Below are positions 15,171-23,476 of a DNA stretch of 38,091 nucleotides, piece after piece. The stretch covers positions 1-38,091 of the forward strand of contig JAQGIF010000254.1 of NCBI GenBank assembly GCA_028291345.1, read 5' to 3'. The DNA comes from Rhodospirillales bacterium. GTDB lineage: Bacteria > Pseudomonadota > Alphaproteobacteria > BOG-932 > Roseiterribacteraceae. A program made the translations under genes and the position numbers. The first letter of the stretch is position 1. Each line of letters starts with the position of its first letter. The notes under the pieces are model-generated. The model searched no databases. It saw only the letters and a program-made list of their open reading frames with translations, and was not told the DNA's origin.

Positions 15171-17207
15171 ATGCTCGATAAGCACGCGCTTCTGACCACC
15201 GCCGCCTTGCTTGCCCTCGGCCTGTCCGTTTCGGCGAACGCCGCCAACGACCTGACCAAGCCGGCCGGCAAGGACTGGCCCGCGGTCGGCGGCGACTGGA
15301 ACAACAGCCGGTTCTCGACCCTGACCAAGATCAATCCCAGCAATGTCAAAACACTGGGCGCCGCCTGGTTGAAGCAATTCCCTGGCGCCTATTCGCGCAT
15401 CACCCCGGTGGTGGCGGACGGCATGATGTTCGTCACCGCCGGCCCCTTCGTCTATGCGCTGAATCCCAAGACCGGCGAGGAAATCTGGAAGTACAAGCCC
15501 GAGATTCCAGCCTCCATGCTGTTCAAGGGGGTGGCCTACGGCGAGGGCAAGGTCTTCGTCGGCACCGCCGATGCCAGCATCTTCGCGCTGGACGCCAAGA
15601 CCGGCAAGTTCCTCTGGAATACCCTGGTGGGCGACAAGCTGCCGCCGCGCGACGCCGGCCCTGGCGGTGCCAACGCCGCCGCGCTGACCACCACCGGGCA
15701 ATATATTTCCGGCGCGCCGATCTATGTGAATGGCAAGGTCATCAGCGGCATGGCCAATGGCGACTTCCTGATCATCGGCCGGCTGATGGCGCTGGACGCC
15801 AAGACCGGCAAGGAGGCCTGGCGCTTCGACTCCGTGCAGGGTCCGGGCAAGCCGGGCCACGAGACCTGGCAGCAGGACAACGAGGTGTGGAAGCATGGGG
15901 GCGGCGGCATGTGGGTGACCCCGGTGGCCGACCCCAAGCTGAACCTGGTTTATGTCGGCACCGGCAACCCGATCCCGCAATGGGCGGGCGAGACGCGCGG
16001 CGGCGACAATCTGTTTACCGACACTGCGCTGGCGCTCGACATCACCACCGGCAAGCTGAAATGGCATTTCCAGGCCATCCACCACGATATCTGGGAGGCC
16101 GACCTCGGCACGCCCTTCGTGCTGTTCGACGCCAACAAGGATGGCAAGACCACACCCGCGATCGGCATCATGCGGACCGACGGCATTCTGTTCGAGCTCG
16201 ATCGCGCCACCGGCAAGCCGGTGTTCCCGATCGAGGAAAGGGCGGTGCCGCAGAATCCGCGCCTGAAAACCTCACCCACCCAACCCTTCCCGGTGGGTGC
16301 GGACCAGATCGGCCCACCCTGCACCCCGCCGGAGCTGATCCCGGCAGGTTTCAAGCCGATCTGCTATTTCGACCCGATCGATTACGACACGCCGAACGCG
16401 ATGATACTGCTGAACAAGACGCGCTCGGCGCCGATGGCCTATAGCCCGCAGAGCGGCCTGTTCTATGCCACGGCGCATATCTCGCCATTCTGGATCAGTC
16501 GGGCTCAGGACCCCGATGTGTTCGTGCCGCCGGGCAATGCACCGGGCATGAAGTCATACGGCCTGATCACCGCCATCGACGCCAAGACCGAGAAGATTGT
16601 CTGGCAGAACAAGGTCCCTTACCGCATCGAGAATGGCAGCGGCGCCACCGTGACCGCCGGCGGGTTGCTGTTCCATGGCGAGCCCGACGGTAATCTGCAG
16701 GCCTACGAGGCCAAGACCGGCGACAAATTATGGGAGTTCCAGACCGGCGCCGACGAAGGCGGATCGGCCGCGATCTATGAGGTGGATGGCGAGCAATATG
16801 TCGCCGTGATGGCCTCGAGCAATCTGTGGGCCTTCAAGCTGGGCGGCACCGTCGCCCCGCTACCCGCCCCGCCGACCCCGGCCACCGAAACCACCTTCCG
16901 GGGCCGGCTGGAGAATGCCGACCATATCGGTATCAGCGCGACCTTGAACGATATGGGCCTGGACAAGACCCGGACCTATTACGACGAAAACGTCTTCAAG
17001 CCGCTGCGCGCCAAGGTAAAGACCGGCGCGATCACCTTCACCAACGACGGCAAGGAACCCCACACTCCGACCGCCGTGGACGGCAGTTGGACCACCGGCG
17101 AAATCGCCCCCGGCAAATCCGCCACGGTGACGATCGCGACCCCGGGCACCTATGTGTATAGCGACAAGCTGCACCCGTGGAGCTATGGCCAGCTGGTGGT
17201 GCAGTAA
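15171..17207 (+). CDS. periplasmic PQQ-dependent dehydrogenase with C-terminal cupredoxin-like domain
   Basis: The 678-residue precursor has a signal peptide (about 1-24), then an eight-bladed PQQ propeller: WPAVGGDWNNSRFS and repeated ALDAKTGK-type W-motifs. Metal and active-site positions read Asp198 (usually Glu), Asn266 in GTGNPIPQW and HHDIWEAD (Glu309, where Asp is usual, with Asp311). The vicinal Cys pair of many alcohol dehydrogenases is absent. Residues of about 600-678 resemble a plastocyanin-like domain (His631, PGKSATVTI, PGTYVYSDKLHPWSYG), but the copper Cys is Asp665 and the Met is Ser671. Such a tail replaces the cytochrome domain of quinohemoproteins. GGGAGGG precedes the ATG. 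Substrate unknown. Confidence 0.88.
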   Translation: MLDKHALLTTAALLALGLSVSANAANDLTKPAGKDWPAVGGDWNNSRFSTLTKINPSNVKTLGAAWLKQFPGAYSRITPVVADGMMFVTAGPFVYALNPKTGEEIWKYKPEIPASMLFKGVAYGEGKVFVGTADASIFALDAKTGKFLWNTLVGDKLPPRDAGPGGANAAALTTTGQYISGAPIYVNGKVISGMANGDFLIIGRLMALDAKTGKEAWRFDSVQGPGKPGHETWQQDNEVWKHGGGGMWVTPVADPKLNLVYVGTGNPIPQWAGETRGGDNLFTDTALALDITTGKLKWHFQAIHHDIWEADLGTPFVLFDANKDGKTTPAIGIMRTDGILFELDRATGKPVFPIEERAVPQNPRLKTSPTQPFPVGADQIGPPCTPPELIPAGFKPICYFDPIDYDTPNAMILLNKTRSAPMAYSPQSGLFYATAHISPFWISRAQDPDVFVPPGNAPGMKSYGLITAIDAKTEKIVWQNKVPYRIENGSGATVTAGGLLFHGEPDGNLQAYEAKTGDKLWEFQTGADEGGSAAIYEVDGEQYVAVMASSNLWAFKLGGTVAPLPAPPTPATETTFRGRLENADHIGISATLNDMGLDKTRTYYDENVFKPLRAKVKTGAITFTNDGKEPHTPTAVDGSWTTGEIAPGKSATVTIATPGTYVYSDKLHPWSYGQLVVQ

Positions 17208-17221
17208 GCATGCAAGCCCTC

Positions 17222-17263
17222 TCTTAAAACCCCTCGCCCGTTTTCACGGGCGAGGGGTTTTAA
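17222..17263. terminator. strong bidirectional terminator hairpin
   Basis: An 18-base stem is perfectly paired (CTTAAAACCCCTCGCCCG with its complement) around the loop TTTTCA. The A/T ends give a T-tract in either direction. It closes the PQQ dehydrogenase transcript 14 bases after the stop. Confidence 0.92.
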
Positions 17264-17427
17264 GGCCGCCGGATATGGACGTAACGTTGGTAGACCCTAC
17301 GCGCTGTAAGGCGGGGCGCAGGAGCCTGCCCGAATAAGCCGTAACCATCCATAGAAGGTGCCCGGAACTCCGGCGTGCGGGCGGGGAGGAGCGTCCGGGC
17401 CGCTCCTTCGCCAATCGGGAGGTAGCT

Positions 17428-17922
17428 ATGAGGCGGCTTATCCTATGCGTCGGCGCTGTCCTCTATGCCGGGTCGGCTCCATCCAGGGCGGACAATTCGA
17501 AGCCGGTCGATGCCACGCAGCCCGCGGAATTGACCGGCTCATGGAATATGCAGCACCCGGTCGTCTTAAGAAGCCCTGATGGGAGGCCCGCCGCTGGCGT
17601 GCCGGTATGCCAGTTCCAGCAGGCAGGCACCCAGCTGAACGGCGCCTGCAAGATCACCGATGGGGGCGAAGGCCCGATAACCGGCACCATCGACGGCCGG
17701 CATGTCGAGTGGCACTGGAAATTCACCTTTTGCCTTTACCCGTCGGGCACCCGGCACTCGGCGCAGCTCTATAGTGATCAATTTGCCGACGCGACATTCA
17801 GGGGCGATCTGGATGACAATAATGTCCTCGCCGGAGATTACAGATCGTCCATGCAGGTCGGCTGGACCAGGGTCTTTTTCGCAAAAAGAGAGCCGCCCGA
17901 TTCAAGGCCGGCCTGCTATTAG
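17428..17922 (+). CDS. secreted hypothetical protein
   Basis: The 164-residue product has a signal peptide (MRRLILCVGAVLYAGSAPSRA). The mature part is beta-rich, with ELTGSWNMQ near its start, a GTIDGRHVEWHWKF block and four cysteines. This pattern (a GxW start and repeated strand pairs) recalls small lipocalin-like or META-type periplasmic domains, but I cannot place it in a family. GGGAGG lies seven bases before the ATG. It is separated from the PQQ gene by a strong terminator, so it is its own unit. Confidence 0.65.
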   Translation: MRRLILCVGAVLYAGSAPSRADNSKPVDATQPAELTGSWNMQHPVVLRSPDGRPAAGVPVCQFQQAGTQLNGACKITDGGEGPITGTIDGRHVEWHWKFTFCLYPSGTRHSAQLYSDQFADATFRGDLDDNNVLAGDYRSSMQVGWTRVFFAKREPPDSRPACY

Positions 17923-18063
17923 GCGGACCGGAAGGGACCGGCGGCGGATTTGCGTTGTAGAGTGGAAAAGCGCGGCGCATTCACCATTTCAAGCTCGGGA
18001 AGATGTTGGATTACGCTTCGCTCATCCACCCTACTATTGTCCCTAAGCTCGCAGGATACGCTC

Positions 18064-18918
18064 ATGAAACCCTCCGCACTCCCACCCGATTCCGTCGCCG
18101 TCGTCACCGGTGGCGCCTCCGGCATCGGCCTGGCCGCCGCCCGGCGTTTCGCGCAGATGGGGTTTTCCGTCTGCATCGCCGATCTCGGCGCCGACCGGCT
18201 TGGCAGCGCTGCGGAGCAGATCGCCGCCGCCTCCCCTCACGGCGCGGACCGGATCATGACCTCCGAGACCGATGTCAGCCGCGTCGAGGAGCTGCAGCGG
18301 CTGGAGGCGGCGGTGTGCGCGCGGTTCGGCAGCACCGACATATTGATGAACAATGCCGGCATCCAGCCCGGCAGCGGAATATTCGGGCCGGCGGAAAATT
18401 GGCGCCAAGTGCTGAACGTCAATCTGTGGGGCATCATCAATGGCACGCAGGTCTTCGTGCCCGGCATGATCGCCCGCGGCCGGCCCGGCCTAATCGTCAA
18501 TACCGGGTCGAAGCAGGGCATCACCACTCCGCCGGGTGACCCCGCCTATAATGTGGCCAAGGCCGGCGTGAAGGTCTTCACCGAGGCGCTGCAGCATGAG
18601 CTGCGCAACACGCCCGACTGCCGGTTAAGCGCTCATCTGCTGGTTCCCGGCTATGTCTTCACCGGCCTGACCGCGCATGGGGCATCCGAGAAACCCGCCG
18701 CCGCCTGGACGCCCGAGCAGACCGTCGATTTCATGATGGACCGGCTGGAGGAGGAGGATTTCTATATCCTCTGCCCAGACAACGACGTCCCGCGTGCACT
18801 CGACGAACGCCGCATCGCGTGGGCCGCCGGCGATATCATCGAGAACCGCCCGCCGCTGTCACGCTGGCACCCGGATTGGAAGGAGGCGTTCGCGGCATTC
18901 GTGAAAGCTGCCGGTTAA
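18064..18918 (+). CDS. SDR-family oxidoreductase
   Basis: This short-chain dehydrogenase of 284 residues has TGGASGIG, Asp after strand 2 (CIADLGADR, NAD-type), MNNAGIQ, catalytic Ser in VNTGSKQGI and YNVAKAG. The C-terminus is about 40 residues longer than classical SDRs and ends in a Trp-rich segment (SRWHPDWKEAF), a feature of a group of SDRs from sphingomonad and actinobacterial catabolic clusters. AGGA lies about seven bases before ATG 18064. Substrate unknown; a hydroxylated hydrocarbon or terpenoid is plausible only by context. Confidence 0.87.
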   Translation: MKPSALPPDSVAVVTGGASGIGLAAARRFAQMGFSVCIADLGADRLGSAAEQIAAASPHGADRIMTSETDVSRVEELQRLEAAVCARFGSTDILMNNAGIQPGSGIFGPAENWRQVLNVNLWGIINGTQVFVPGMIARGRPGLIVNTGSKQGITTPPGDPAYNVAKAGVKVFTEALQHELRNTPDCRLSAHLLVPGYVFTGLTAHGASEKPAAAWTPEQTVDFMMDRLEEEDFYILCPDNDVPRALDERRIAWAAGDIIENRPPLSRWHPDWKEAFAAFVKAAG

Positions 18919-18976
18919 AAATGTCCAGTTTACGCCTTGCCCGCGGTCCTTAAGACTTTATCGGTTTAGGCGTGAC

Positions 18977-19627
18977 ATGGGGCTTGCGATGACAATGATC
19001 CAGCCGAGGGCGGCAGCCGCCCGAGACTATCGCAAATGGGCATTGTTCGCGGTAATGGGGGTGTTGAGCCTGCTAGTGTTCAATGTCGATGAACGTTTCC
19101 TGATCGATAAGACGGACGAGGAATGGCAGCACATCGCGCCGTTTCAATGGTGGCTATTGCCGCATGGGCTGGCGGGTGCTGTGGCGCTCGCGATCGGCCC
19201 TTTCCAATTCTCCGAGCGGCTGCGACGCACGCATCTGAAGCTCCACCGGGTGCTGGGGCGGATCTACATCAGCGCGATCTGCATTGCCGCGCCGCTCGCC
19301 ATCTATATCGGGGATCATTGGGACGACAACCCGGGATCCGCCGTCGAGGGCTGGGCGCAGGCCGGCGGCTGGGTGTTATGCGCGGTGCTGGCCTTCGTTT
19401 TTGCGATAAACCGCAACATCCCTCGGCATCGCCAGTGGGTGGCCCGCAGCTATGGCTTCACTTTCATCTTCATCATGGCCCGCGCCCCGCACATCGTGGG
19501 CTGGCACTGGAAGACCGAGGAGGATTTCGTGACCTATCGCTGGTTCCTGGTCTTCGCCGCGCTGATCGTGCCGGATTTGATCTTGCAGGCGGATGAGCTG
19601 TTTCGGCGGACGGCGGGCAGCCGGTGA
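18977..19627 (+). CDS. DUF2306 membrane protein
   Basis: A 216-residue integral membrane protein with about five to six helices. DUF2306 features are LKLHRVLGRIYISAI after helix 2 and PRHRQWVARSYGFTFIFIM before a later helix. The conserved His residues of this family suggest a possible heme or metal site, but no function is established. ATG 18977 has a weak AGG upstream; ATG 18989 is an alternative. It starts 58 bases after the SDR and may be cotranscribed with it. Confidence 0.8.
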   Translation: MGLAMTMIQPRAAAARDYRKWALFAVMGVLSLLVFNVDERFLIDKTDEEWQHIAPFQWWLLPHGLAGAVALAIGPFQFSERLRRTHLKLHRVLGRIYISAICIAAPLAIYIGDHWDDNPGSAVEGWAQAGGWVLCAVLAFVFAINRNIPRHRQWVARSYGFTFIFIMARAPHIVGWHWKTEEDFVTYRWFLVFAALIVPDLILQADELFRRTAGSR

Positions 19628-19882
19628 GACCTGGATTGCCAGATCAAAGCCAATCTGGACGACGCCCCCGCCAGCAAGTTCTTCACATGCCCGGTAGCAC
19701 GATCACGGGGGCAGTTATGTATAGCGTTCCCGAGAGTGGGCGCGGATATTTTCGGAATTTCCATTACTTTCTGGAGTGGTCGGCGGAATCATGTTCTTCA
19801 AGGGAAACGCAGATCCACGTTGTACGCATGCGTTCGGCTTTGTGCGTCTAATTCCCTCCGAGATGGTTTTCTAAGAGTTCGA

Positions 19883-20047
19883 CCTCCAGCGCGCGATCTC
19901 ATGCACGTTCGGCATGTTCAAGATCGCGTGGCCCGCGCCGATGGCGGACAGTGCCTCGCCCTGGGGCGATCACATGTTCGCCGTCATCCCGTCCGCACCA
20001 GATGCACGTGCCCAGTGTGGTCTTTTCGATGGTTCGTAATCGCGGCC
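19883..20047 (-). pseudogene. duplicated 3' fragment of the neighbouring LLM oxidoreductase gene
   Basis: Bases 19883-20047 align with 20743-20912, the 3' end of the intact LLM gene, in the same orientation. Long shared stretches include GCGCGATCTCATGCACGTTC and GTGCCCAGTGTGGTCTTTTC. Translation gives TIEKTTLGT in one frame and then loses the frame. Several small deletions and substitutions separate the copies. The fragment lacks the first two thirds of the gene and is clearly a decayed partial duplicate. Confidence 0.88.
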
Positions 20048-20149
20048 ACTCACTGGGTCTCGACAGCGACGCTGGTCGAGCCTCGGACCAGGGCTGAATC
20101 GCGGAATTGCGCGAAGATACGGCTCGCGCCCACCTGAAATAGGATCGTG

Positions 20150-20579
20150 GCGCTAGCCGTCGCGAAGATCGAAAAGGTCGGGTTCTCGTTGGCATGGGTC
20201 GTCACGTTGCTGGTCGGCAGCGAAAATTCCCTGATCACGCCGCAGTGGCAATTCGGCTGATCTTGCTTCCCGCGCTCGCCTGTCGCGGGAACCAGAGCGC
20301 ACCGTCGGGACCGGCGGTAATGGCAGCCGGGGCGGCGCCAAAAGATGTCGGAAATACGAGATCGCGCCTTGCGGCTTATACGTCCGACCCGATTGAAAAG
20401 CTCGGTAACCCAGACTGCACCATCCGCCCGCCACGATATCCACGGGAAAGGTTGTTGTTCACCAGACGGTATTCGGTGATGGTCTGCGCGCTCGCCGGCT
20501 TCGGAGTACCGAATAGAATCGTCGCTGTGACGATGAGGATGACATGGATCGAGTTCAACCAGCGCGCGTTTCGCGCCAA
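20150..20579 (-). pseudogene. remnant of a secreted Vgb (streptogramin lyase)-like propeller
   Basis: Starting from a TTG at 20579 the minus strand encodes a signal peptide (IHVILIVTATILFGTPKPASA), then TITEYRLVNNNLSRG. After a frameshift near 20435 it reads ADGAVWVTELFNRVGRISR, and in the next frame ITAGPDGALWFP and SKISRIATAA before a stop; a further frame gives IREFSLPTSN. The GPDGxLWFTE...KIGRI...EFxLPT pattern is the blade repeat of the Vgb lyase family. Only about two blades remain. The gene is dead. Its lower boundary merges with the LLM fragment and is uncertain. Confidence 0.72.
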
Positions 20580-20701
20580 GCCATTCCGCTTCTTAGTTGG
20601 GAGAGCAGCGTCTTAGGGTCGTTGACGCACACAAACAAGCGACCAATCACATTTCCCGAAATTCGTAGGACACACGGCTAAAACCAGAACCACTGGGCCC
20701 C

Positions 20702-21577
20702 TCAAAATCCCCCCACAGCCGGAATGATCTCCCGCCCGAATACCTCCAGCGGCGCGATCTCATGCACGTTCGGCATGTTGAAGATGGCGTGGTCCACGCC
20801 GATGGCTGACAGGGCCTCGCACTGTGCGATCACGTCCTTTGCGGTCATGCCGCCTGCCGCCAGATGCACGGTGCCCAGTGTGGTCTTTTCGATCGTGGTG
20901 TAGTCGCGGCCCAGCCTGTCGCAATGCTGTTGCAATATTGTCAGCTTGGGCCCCACCGCCTCAGGGCCGCCGAACAGGTTGCAGGCGTCGGCATATTGGG
21001 CGACGAGGCGGAGCGTCTTCTTTTCGCCGCCGCCTGCGACCAGGATCGGCGGGTGGGGGCGGGATAGCGGCTGCGGGCTGCACAGCGTCTCGGCCAGATG
21101 ATTATGGTGCCCATGATAGGGGCCGTTATCGTCGGACCACATCTGCTTGGCGATCTGCAGCGCCTCCTCCAATAGTTCGAAACGGGTAGCGACCGGCGGA
21201 AAGGGCGTGCCGAGGCCCTTCGCCTCCTGCTCGAACCAGGCGGCGCCGATGCCGAGATAGGCGCGGCCCCCCGACAGGACATCGAGGGTCGTTACTGTCT
21301 TCATCAATATGCCGGGATAGCGATATGGCACGCCGGTCACCATCGTGCCGAGCCGCAGTTTTTTCGTCAGCGCCGCGAGATAACTCAGCGTGCTGTACCC
21401 CTCCAGCATGTCCATCTCGGGCGGGCCGACAGGGGCGATCTGGAAGAAATGATCCATCGTCCACAGGCTGGCGAAGCCAGCATCGTCGGCGGCGCGCGCG
21501 ATATCGCCCAATGTGCCGCCGATTCGCGCCGGGCCGGTCGGCCAAGTGAAGTTGGGTATCTGAAGACCGATTTTCAT
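20702..21577 (-). CDS. LLM-class (luciferase-like) flavin/F420-type oxidoreductase
   Basis: The 291-residue TIM-barrel protein belongs to the luciferase-like monooxygenase superfamily: KIGLQIPNF at the start, ADDAGFASLWTMDHFFQI, LRLGTMVTGVPYRYPGIL, LDVLSGGRAYLGIGAAWFEQE and HPPILVAGGGEKKTLRLVAQ. The sequence is closer to the F420-dependent annotated branch than to FMN two-component monooxygenases, but most proteobacteria lack F420, so the cofactor is open. AGGAGGA places the start at the second ATG (21577). A decayed copy of its 3' end lies about 0.9 kb downstream. Confidence 0.88.
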   Translation of the reverse strand: MKIGLQIPNFTWPTGPARIGGTLGDIARAADDAGFASLWTMDHFFQIAPVGPPEMDMLEGYSTLSYLAALTKKLRLGTMVTGVPYRYPGILMKTVTTLDVLSGGRAYLGIGAAWFEQEAKGLGTPFPPVATRFELLEEALQIAKQMWSDDNGPYHGHHNHLAETLCSPQPLSRPHPPILVAGGGEKKTLRLVAQYADACNLFGGPEAVGPKLTILQQHCDRLGRDYTTIEKTTLGTVHLAAGGMTAKDVIAQCEALSAIGVDHAIFNMPNVHEIAPLEVFGREIIPAVGGF

Positions 21578-21748
21578 GGCCATTCCTCCTCGAACGGGCA
21601 GCCGCCTGCCCGTGAACAGGCTATCCCGGATGCCGGGCCGTGAGAACCATGCGAATCACGCGGCCTTCCGCCGATGGCTGGAACTAAATCCCCGCCCTGC
21701 ACTTAGCTTCCACATGCAAGCCGCGGTCGCACAGGGAGACACCGAAGG

Positions 21749-22030
21749 ATGACCGATAAACATGAACCGCCGATGGCGGCCCTGGGGGAAACGGCGCCCC
21801 GCCACAGCGCCATTATCAGGGGGCAGCCGATAGATCTGGACGGCGAAATTCGGCGTATGAGCCTTAGAGAGATGATCGCCGACATTGTGAAGTTGAAGGC
21901 GCTGCACCTCGCTGGTCAGCTTGCGCGACGCATCGAGGCACGGCCGATGGCGGCGATCTTCATCGCGATGGGTTTGGGTCTTCTCAGTGGCGCGCTGCTC
22001 AGGCATACGGTGCTTTCCCCTCGGCGTTAG
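21749..22030 (+). CDS. small membrane-anchored protein
   Basis: A 93-residue protein with a hydrophilic N-terminal 60 residues (probably a helix, LREMIADIVKLKALHLAGQLARRIE) and a single C-terminal helix (AAIFIAMGLGLLSGALL) followed by a basic tail. The layout, with a helix and a glycine-rich tail anchor after an RPMAA segment, resembles the ElaB/YqjD/DUF883 type of ribosome- or envelope-associated proteins. GGGAGA precedes the ATG by nine bases. It sits 58 bases before the HU gene. Family call is tentative. Confidence 0.6.
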   Translation: MTDKHEPPMAALGETAPRHSAIIRGQPIDLDGEIRRMSLREMIADIVKLKALHLAGQLARRIEARPMAAIFIAMGLGLLSGALLRHTVLSPRR

Positions 22031-22088
22031 CCCATAATCATGTGCGGATACGCTTTTATCACGTCTTTCCATTCCAATAGGAGCATTC

Positions 22089-22424
22089 ATGAATACCACT
22101 GAGATCGCCGACCGGCTTGCCGTCACGCACGGGCTTTCCAAGGTCGCCGCGAAACAGGTCGTCGAAGACGTCTTGCAGGCGATTACCGATGCCGCGGCCA
22201 TCGGCAACGAAGTGTCCCTGCCCGGCTTCGGCAAATTCAAGGTTCAGGATCGGCCGGCGCGCACAGGACGAAACCCGGCGACCGGTGAAGCGATCGAGAT
22301 CGCCGCGTCGAAGAAGCTGTCGTTCAGCGCGGCCAAGAGCCTGAAGGATATGCTCAACCCGGCTCCCAAGCCGAAGGCCGCGCCTAAGGCGAAGGCCGCG
22401 CCTAAGGCGAAAAAAGCGAAGTAA
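22089..22424 (+). CDS. HU-family DNA-binding protein with Lys/Ala/Pro tail
   Basis: The first 90 or so residues are a complete HU/IHF domain: VEDVLQAITDAAAIGNEVSLPGFGKF, the beta-arm RPARTGRNPATGE, and IAASKKLSFSAAKSLKDML. Unlike E. coli HU it continues with about 20 residues of KAAPKAK type, built on an exact 18-base tandem duplication at 22374-22409. Such histone-H1-like tails are known on some HU proteins and raise DNA affinity. AGGAG lies six bases before the ATG. It is probably a nucleoid protein. Confidence 0.92.
   Translation: MNTTEIADRLAVTHGLSKVAAKQVVEDVLQAITDAAAIGNEVSLPGFGKFKVQDRPARTGRNPATGEAIEIAASKKLSFSAAKSLKDMLNPAPKPKAAPKAKAAPKAKKAK
22374..22409 (+). repeat. two exact 18-base tandem repeats in the HU tail
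   Basis: AAGGCCGCGCCTAAGGCG is repeated twice head to tail and encodes KAAPKA twice. It is the likely mutational source of tail-length changes. Confidence 0.9.
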
Positions 22425-22436
22425 GCTCAATGGCTG

Positions 22437-22466
22437 GGCGAGCGACCAGTCAGACGGTCGCTCGCC
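22437..22466 (+). terminator. hairpin terminator after HU
   Basis: GGCGAGCGACC pairs perfectly over eleven bases with GGTCGCTCGCC across an eight-base loop, 12 bases after the HU stop. The following GGTTATT is only weakly T-rich. Confidence 0.7.
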
Positions 22467-22585
22467 GGTTATTCACGATGCCTTCGGCTTGTATTGCCAA
22501 GCGCTGGAAAGCATATGAGAAGTACGTCGCCGTCTGAGTCTCCTCCCGCGCATCCCGCCACCCCATTTCGGTCATAAGGGTCCCG

Positions 22586-23251
22586 ATGCCGCCGTCTTAT
22601 TCCCTGTTTCCCGATTACACCAAGGCCGAGCGCTGGGTGGATGCGGTCGTCCACATTCTGGGGCTGATCGGTGGGGCGATTGCGGTCATCTGGCTGTTCG
22701 AGCAGGCTGGACCGGTGATCACGGCCGGGCGGATCGCCACCGCCGCCGTCTATGCCTTCGGCCTGATCGGGATGCTGTCGGCATCGGCGCTATATAATCT
22801 GACACGGGCCGGCCGGCTGAAAGCCATATTCAGGCGGCTGGACCATGCGATGATCTATGTGATGATCGCCGGCACCTATACGCCGCTGTCGCTGACGGCG
22901 CTGCGGCCCGGCCTCGGCATACCGCTCTGCGCGATCGTGTGGCTGTTGGCGGCGATCGGCGTTGCGTTGAAAGTGGTGCGTCAACATCCGCATGAGCGTC
23001 TGTCGCTCACCCTCTATCTGACCATGGGGTGGCTGGTGCTGCCCCTTCTGCCGTCTCTGATCGCGATATTGCCGGCTGGTGCGATCGTGCTCATCATTTC
23101 CGGCGGGGCGATCTATTCGCTGGGCTCGTTCATCCATACCCGCATGGGCTGGCCGTTCCACAACGCCGTCTGGCACGGCATGGTAATCTGCGCCGCCGGT
23201 CTGCATGTGGCGGCCATCGCCCAGGTGATCACGCTGCCGGTCGGGCCTTAG
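22586..23251 (+). CDS. hemolysin III / PAQR-family membrane protein
   Basis: The 221-residue protein has seven predicted membrane helices and the PAQR signatures: AVVHILGLIGG at the first helix, SALYNLTRAGR and RRLDHAMIYVMIAGTYTP, then FHNAVWHGMVICAAGLHV near the C-terminus, with the conserved Ser, Asp and His residues of the putative metal site. Bacterial members are called hemolysin III or YqfA; haemolytic activity is rarely demonstrated and a membrane hydrolase role is suspected. AAGGG lies about six bases before the ATG. Confidence 0.92.
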   Translation: MPPSYSLFPDYTKAERWVDAVVHILGLIGGAIAVIWLFEQAGPVITAGRIATAAVYAFGLIGMLSASALYNLTRAGRLKAIFRRLDHAMIYVMIAGTYTPLSLTALRPGLGIPLCAIVWLLAAIGVALKVVRQHPHERLSLTLYLTMGWLVLPLLPSLIAILPAGAIVLIISGGAIYSLGSFIHTRMGWPFHNAVWHGMVICAAGLHVAAIAQVITLPVGP

Positions 23252-23476
23252 GACGACCGACAGCGCTGAAGGCTTGCGTCTTAACGATCTAGCGCGGCCA
23301 GGGCGGAGACCAAGGGGAAGGATTTCGTTGCTGGCTCATCAAGATCCCGGCTGCGTTTTCCGGTTTCCATTTTTTATCGAAAACTTTTAGCGAATCCAGG
23401 TTTTATTCGCATTTTGTTCTCTTAAGTTCCAGCGCGACTTCGTTCCCCCTACGGCTTGCGGGAGAGGGATTTGAAC

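Noticed and set aside
13146-17207. Polyvinyl-alcohol degradation cluster (PQQ dehydrogenase plus cytochrome c)
   Set aside because: No oxidised-PVA hydrolase gene is nearby, and the enzyme has a different domain order, so the idea is unsupported.
6927-23396. Shared 12-mer TTTTAGCGAATC at 6927 and 23385
   Set aside because: Dozens of shared 12-mers are expected by chance in 38 kb, and the flanks do not align.
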